64,000 bases of DNA from Molossus alvarezi (Eukaryota > Chordata > Mammalia > Chiroptera > Molossidae), in assembly GCA_037176705.1 (NCBI GenBank), contig CM073885.1:92876501-92940500 (forward strand). Direction: 5' to 3'. Below the pieces are notes generated by a model, which saw nothing but the letters and a program-made list of their open reading frames with translations, was not told where the DNA came from and did not search any database. The translations under genes were made by a program, and so were the position numbers. Of the stretch, positions 60,441 through 64,000 are shown piece by piece (positions within the stretch are counted from its first letter, which is position 1; the number at the start of each line of letters is the position of its first letter).

Positions 60441-60785
60441 GTACCATCCAGATTCCCATTCCGGACTCAAGTGCTTCTTTCTTGAGCTGCTTGGATTACT
60501 GGTAGGAGATAAGTTTCAGCCAAGTTATTTTCTGGAAATTGCTCTCAGGGAAGATGTCTGACACAACTCAATGTGTATCCCATTCTCGGAGTCAGCCCGC
60601 TGTGATGGGTTAATGTGGACGGTAAAAGGCCTATCCCACGTGCCCCAAGGCAAGGCAACTCTGAGGAGCCATTCCAGCTCCAGTGTTTCCTGTGGATGGC
60701 TGAGACCTTTGTGGTGAATTCATACACCTTCCTTTACATAATTCTACTTCCTCCACTCAGAGTCTGTTTCTCAGGGAGTGAGATC
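60441..60785. other. Unassigned sequence
   Basis: No repeat or gene recognised. Overlapping short frames lie on both strands. Confidence 0.4.
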
Positions 60786-60819
60786 TTAGACAGGACGGTG
60801 GAAGGAAAAGCAGTCTCTG

Positions 60820-60944
60820 CATAGTCTGACTTTTATTTTTATTTATTTGTTTTTAAATTCTCACTGGAGGATATTTTCCCATTTATCTTCAGATATGGAG
60901 AGAGGGAGGGAGGGAGGGAGGGAGGGAGGGAGGGAGGGAGGGGG

Positions 60945-60994
<50 letters not shown>

Positions 60995-61175
60995 TTGATG
61001 TGAGAGAAACACATCAACTGGTTGCCTCCAGCATGACCCCTACCAGGGACACTTCAGGGTGGAACTGAAGCCGAGACAGGTGCCCTTAACTGGACTTGAA
61101 CCTGTGACTATTGAGTCCACGGGCTGACACTCTAACTGCTGAGCCAAAGCAGCCAGAGCCATAGTCTGACTTTTA
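60820..61175 (-). mobile_element. VES-type SINE, subfamily A, with TSD and expanded purine repeats
   Basis: The body is 60836-61159. The CT/GA block has grown into (AGGG)n at 60901-60940 and (GA)n at 60947-60990. The head ends ctgagccaaagcagccagag. The TSD catagtctgactttta is exact at 60820-60835 and 61160-61175. Confidence 0.95.
60901..60990 (+). repeat. (AGGG)n(GA)n polypurine tract
   Basis: About 90 uninterrupted purines within the SINE. The AGGG part could form G-quadruplex and the whole could form triplex DNA. Confidence 0.95.
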
Positions 61176-61186
61176 ATCAGCAAATA

Positions 61187-62735
61187 TCTATTCAAATAAT
61201 AAGGATACATGTACAAAAATATTTGGAATGTAGATTCATATTTTTCTTCAACCATCAGAGGGATCTTTTTCATCAACAATAATTATAATAGCCTGTAGTA
61301 ACCATTATTATAATCAACAAAATATTTAGTGTGCAGTTAGAACACATTCTGCTTCAAGGAACAATGATTAATAATTCAAAGTGACTTTTAACAATAAAAA
61401 ATAAAAACATGTATGACCTTACATGACAAGAAGGTCAGGCACAGGAAGAATCTAGACTTCCTTAACTCCATGTTCAAAAATATCCTAAAGGTTCCAGGTT
61501 GTGTCCTTCTTAGAATCCTAGGTGTTTGCTCAAACTAGAGAACATTAGCAAATCCATTTGTCACTTTTAGAAATAAAAAATCAGAGAAAAGACTGTTTAT
61601 TTTTGTACACTTGTCTTTGGAGCAGAGTGCAAATCATGTCTCATCCGCTGGAGAGATACTGTGTGCCCACAGCTAAACCAATCACCAGCAAGAGGAAAGG
61701 GGCGATCATGGTTAGCTTAGACCAGTCAGAACCTACCTCTAGAGCAAGGTATTGTGCTAGTCTCCCCCTCCTCCCCACCCCTACCCCTGAGGCATAAGCT
61801 ATAGGGAAAAAAAGGGATAGCAAAATATATCAGGTTTTCTTTTAAGAAGGAGGAAATGGTCTGGAGGGATTACAATTAGGTAGGGAGTAAGCAGTGTCAA
61901 AATTAGTGACCAAAAATGTAACGTAGTGAAAGTAAGATGATTTCTGCTAGCATTTTATAATTTTGCCAAAGAAAACATTAATTTAAAGAAAAAACATCAT
62001 GTTTTTATTTTCATGAATACATTACACAGTTTTCATTTTGCAATGTGTGCGAGCCATTTCTTATCCTTTAAAGCAAAAAATAATATAGGCTTGATGTTTG
62101 AACAGGGTTGAGCAAGGAGGAGGATCGGCATGTCAGCTCAAGCTAAGGAAAAAGAAGGTCAGTCTGTAAAATTACAAAAGTGAAAAGAAAGAAACGAGTT
62201 ATTTTAAATAAATAGTCTTTCCTCAAATAATGCATTCTATCGGTATTATATGACAAAGTTATGACGATGAGATGTCTTTTGTCTTCAGGGGAGATTTAGA
62301 TGACAGAAAGATAGATAGAGAAAATATATCCAAGAGAAGCCCTGAAATGAAAAATTGACAAGAGATGTGAAAACCTCCTGACATGATTTCTAAAATAATT
62401 ATGTATTCCTTATATGATTCCAAAATAAGGGTTCTACTTTTTTTCTTGATGTTCCTTCTCTTAATGCACTATTAATCTATTTAGCTGAAATTGGATGTGA
62501 TGTTCAATTAATATGCGTTCCTAGCAGTCAAGAATATTATAAAAAGCATCATCGGATGATACTAAAATCTCAATGTATCCAAGCAGGGAAATTAGTAAAC
62601 CATCATTACCATTTATACCTTGTTCTAATAACTGCAGAGTCTTGCAGCAATTTACAGAGATATTATAAAACAAAAAAAAGTAGTATATTCAGCAGAGAAC
62701 CTAAAATGCCATATATAATATCTGTCTTATATTAA
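61187..62735. other. Unassigned sequence
   Basis: No gene. 61640-61800 has a composition and motif order (aaccaatcaccagcaag, gaccagtcagaacc) suggestive of an old interspersed repeat but is too diverged to name. Frames at 61558-61823 overlap on both strands. Confidence 0.4.
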
Positions 62736-62739
62736 ATGA

Positions 62740-62935
62740 TTCTTTAATGGCCCCAACTACTCAGTAGAGCCCACGACCCCAACTCCTTTATCCACCATGA
62801 TTAATAATTTCTCCTATATAACCCATCCCCTGAAGCCACTGGGAGCCAGATTTTTGTGCACTGTTTCCCTCTGACTCTGGGCTTGGGACCATTTCCTCAA
62901 TTAACAAACTCTTATTTTCTTGGCTGTAAAAAATA
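62740..62935 (+). mobile_element. Possible solitary LTR fragment (endogenous retrovirus type)
   Basis: A TATA-like cctatataaccc (62813-62824) is followed by gaagccactgggagccag, ctctgactctgggcttggg and tcctcaattaacaaactc, the layout of an LTR promoter, R region and poly-A signal (here the variant aattaa). No gag, pol or env reading frame is attached. The family is not identified. Confidence 0.45.
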
Positions 62936-62939
62936 AAGA

Positions 62940-63539
62940 AAATTTAAAAAATTAACACTAAGTAATACTAGTTTTATCTTGGCAAAGGTGAGCTGCAGAA
63001 GCTCTAGTTTTATACTCGGTAGAAGTAGCCTGTTATGCTAGCATAACAATTTCTCTGACGGGAGTTAATCATTGATTACTCAAGAACAACATATCCACTA
63101 TGGGCACTGTCCAGACCCCTTTGCTTCTACTCTGTTGCTCTTGTTCCTACCTTTTGATCATTTCGATCGTCATTAGAATATCCAATGAAAGATCACAGAG
63201 AGAATAAGGCCTAATACAAATAAGTGGATTACAGTGAAACTGACAGAGGAAAGGACTTTACTTCAATATCAACTACTGATTACAGGAGAAGATTCAGAAT
63301 GTATTACTGAAAGAGTAAAATTTTAAATATATCAATAAACTAAAGTATAAATTATTTGAGAGGTTTTATTTCCCTTGGAAATATCAAAAAATCTAACAGA
63401 AGGATAAAGTAATAGGAACAGAACATTACAAGAAATCAGAGGAGTCCCCTATAAAAATGGTCTCTTGATTGTCAAGTCAGTGTTCTATCATGTCATCCTA
63501 CATGTATGACACTAAGAAAAAAAAAAAAAAGATGTCGAC
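62940..63539. other. Unassigned sequence
   Basis: AT-rich, with nothing recognised apart from an A run at 63517-63530. Confidence 0.45.
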
Positions 63540-64000
63540 TTTTAACAACTTGACTGAGATGTCACTGAGGTAAAATAAATTGTATGTTTAAGTTTTCATA
63601 TATATGCATCATGACCACAAACATGACAATGAATATATTCATCACCCCAAGTTCCATATGAATTTTAGAATCAGCTTTTCCATTGCTGTAACAAAATCCA
63701 TTAGAGTTTTGATAGATATTGAATTGAATCTGTAGATCACTTTGGGGGAGTATGTCATTTTAACAATATTTAATTAAGTCTTCTGATCTATGAATGCAAG
63801 ACCTTTCCATTTATTTAGATCTTCAATTTCTTTCAGCGATTTCTGGTTTTTAGTGTGCAAATCTTATACCTCCATGGGTAAAATTATTCCTACACATTGT
63901 ATTCTTTTTGATGCTATTTTATAAAGAATTGATTTTAAACTTTCTTTGCAGATTGTTCATTGCCATATATAGAAATGGGATTTATATGTATTGATCTTGT
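63540..64000 (-). mobile_element. Old LINE-1, antisense, running off the window
   Basis: 63540 to about 63655 resembles an L1 3'UTR (cttgactgagatgtcactga, attcatcaccccaagttcc). At about 63660 it jumps to ORF2 (attttagaatcagcttttcc, ttgaatctgtagatcacttt, ttctttcagcgatttctgg), implying an internal deletion. The 5' part lies beyond 64000. Confidence 0.75.

Larger units (their letters stand above)
60786..61186 (-). repeat. Right member of the 61-bp inverted repeat pair, split by a SINE
   Basis: 60786-60835 and 61176-61186 together are the inverted match of 57244-57304. The SINE and its second TSD copy (60836-61175) were inserted later, so the inverted repeat predates that SINE. Confidence 0.9.

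Noticed and set aside
57305..60785. Transposase gene between the 61-bp inverted repeats
   Set aside because: No frame in the interior exceeds about 75 codons except one in a likely old repeat, and none shows a DDE, BED or helix-turn-helix pattern.

Overview
The window is AT-rich mammalian genomic DNA and almost certainly comes from a bat. Most of the short interspersed repeats are tRNA-derived SINEs of the bat VES type. These have a tRNA-like head with A and B boxes, a CT-rich middle and an A-rich or TAAA-type tail. A SPIN-like hAT miniature transposon at 24530-24753 fits a vespertilionid or related yangochiropteran bat. The species is not determined. I found no functional host protein-coding gene, structural RNA gene, CRISPR array or bacterial feature. 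The window reads as a gene desert or a very large intron.

Layout. 1-2376: old L1 in sense orientation with an ORF1-to-ORF2 internal deletion. 2380-5453: mostly unassigned sequence with one VES SINE. 5467-10199: antisense L1, 5'-truncated within ORF1 and flanked by a 13-bp target-site duplication (TSD). 10213-29650: low-repeat sequence carrying seven VES SINEs, MIR and L2 relics, L1 tips, microsatellites, the SPIN-like element and a processed cyclophilin A (PPIA) pseudogene. 29665-33895: a dense L1 cluster with two 5'-inverted (twin-primed) insertions and a nest three insertions deep. 33900-41340: mostly unassigned, with L2, an LTR-like relic, an RTE-clade LINE remnant and three SINEs. 41360-54398: one near-full-length antisense L1 split by a second, full-length sense L1 at 42578-48691. 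54480-56175: an ancient LTR-like repeat split by a third L1. 56175-63540: mostly unassigned, holding a pair of near-identical 61-bp inverted repeats about 3.5 kb apart (57244-57304 and 60786-61186), a SINE with expanded purine repeats, and an LTR-like piece. 63540-64000: old antisense L1 running off the window.

How the parts relate. The only protein-coding logic visible is that of LINE-1: ORF1 nucleic-acid-binding protein, then ORF2 endonuclease, reverse transcriptase and Cys-rich C-terminus. Every copy here is broken by frameshifts, stops, deletions or SINE insertions. The SINEs and the PPIA pseudogene are passengers of the same L1 machinery, as shown by A-rich tails and TSDs of about 11-18 bp. 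I see no convincing new biological system. The observations most worth testing are the 61-bp inverted repeat pair, the SPIN-like element, the FTDD reverse-transcriptase motif shared by two L1 copies, and a possible conserved 3' hairpin in one SINE subfamily.
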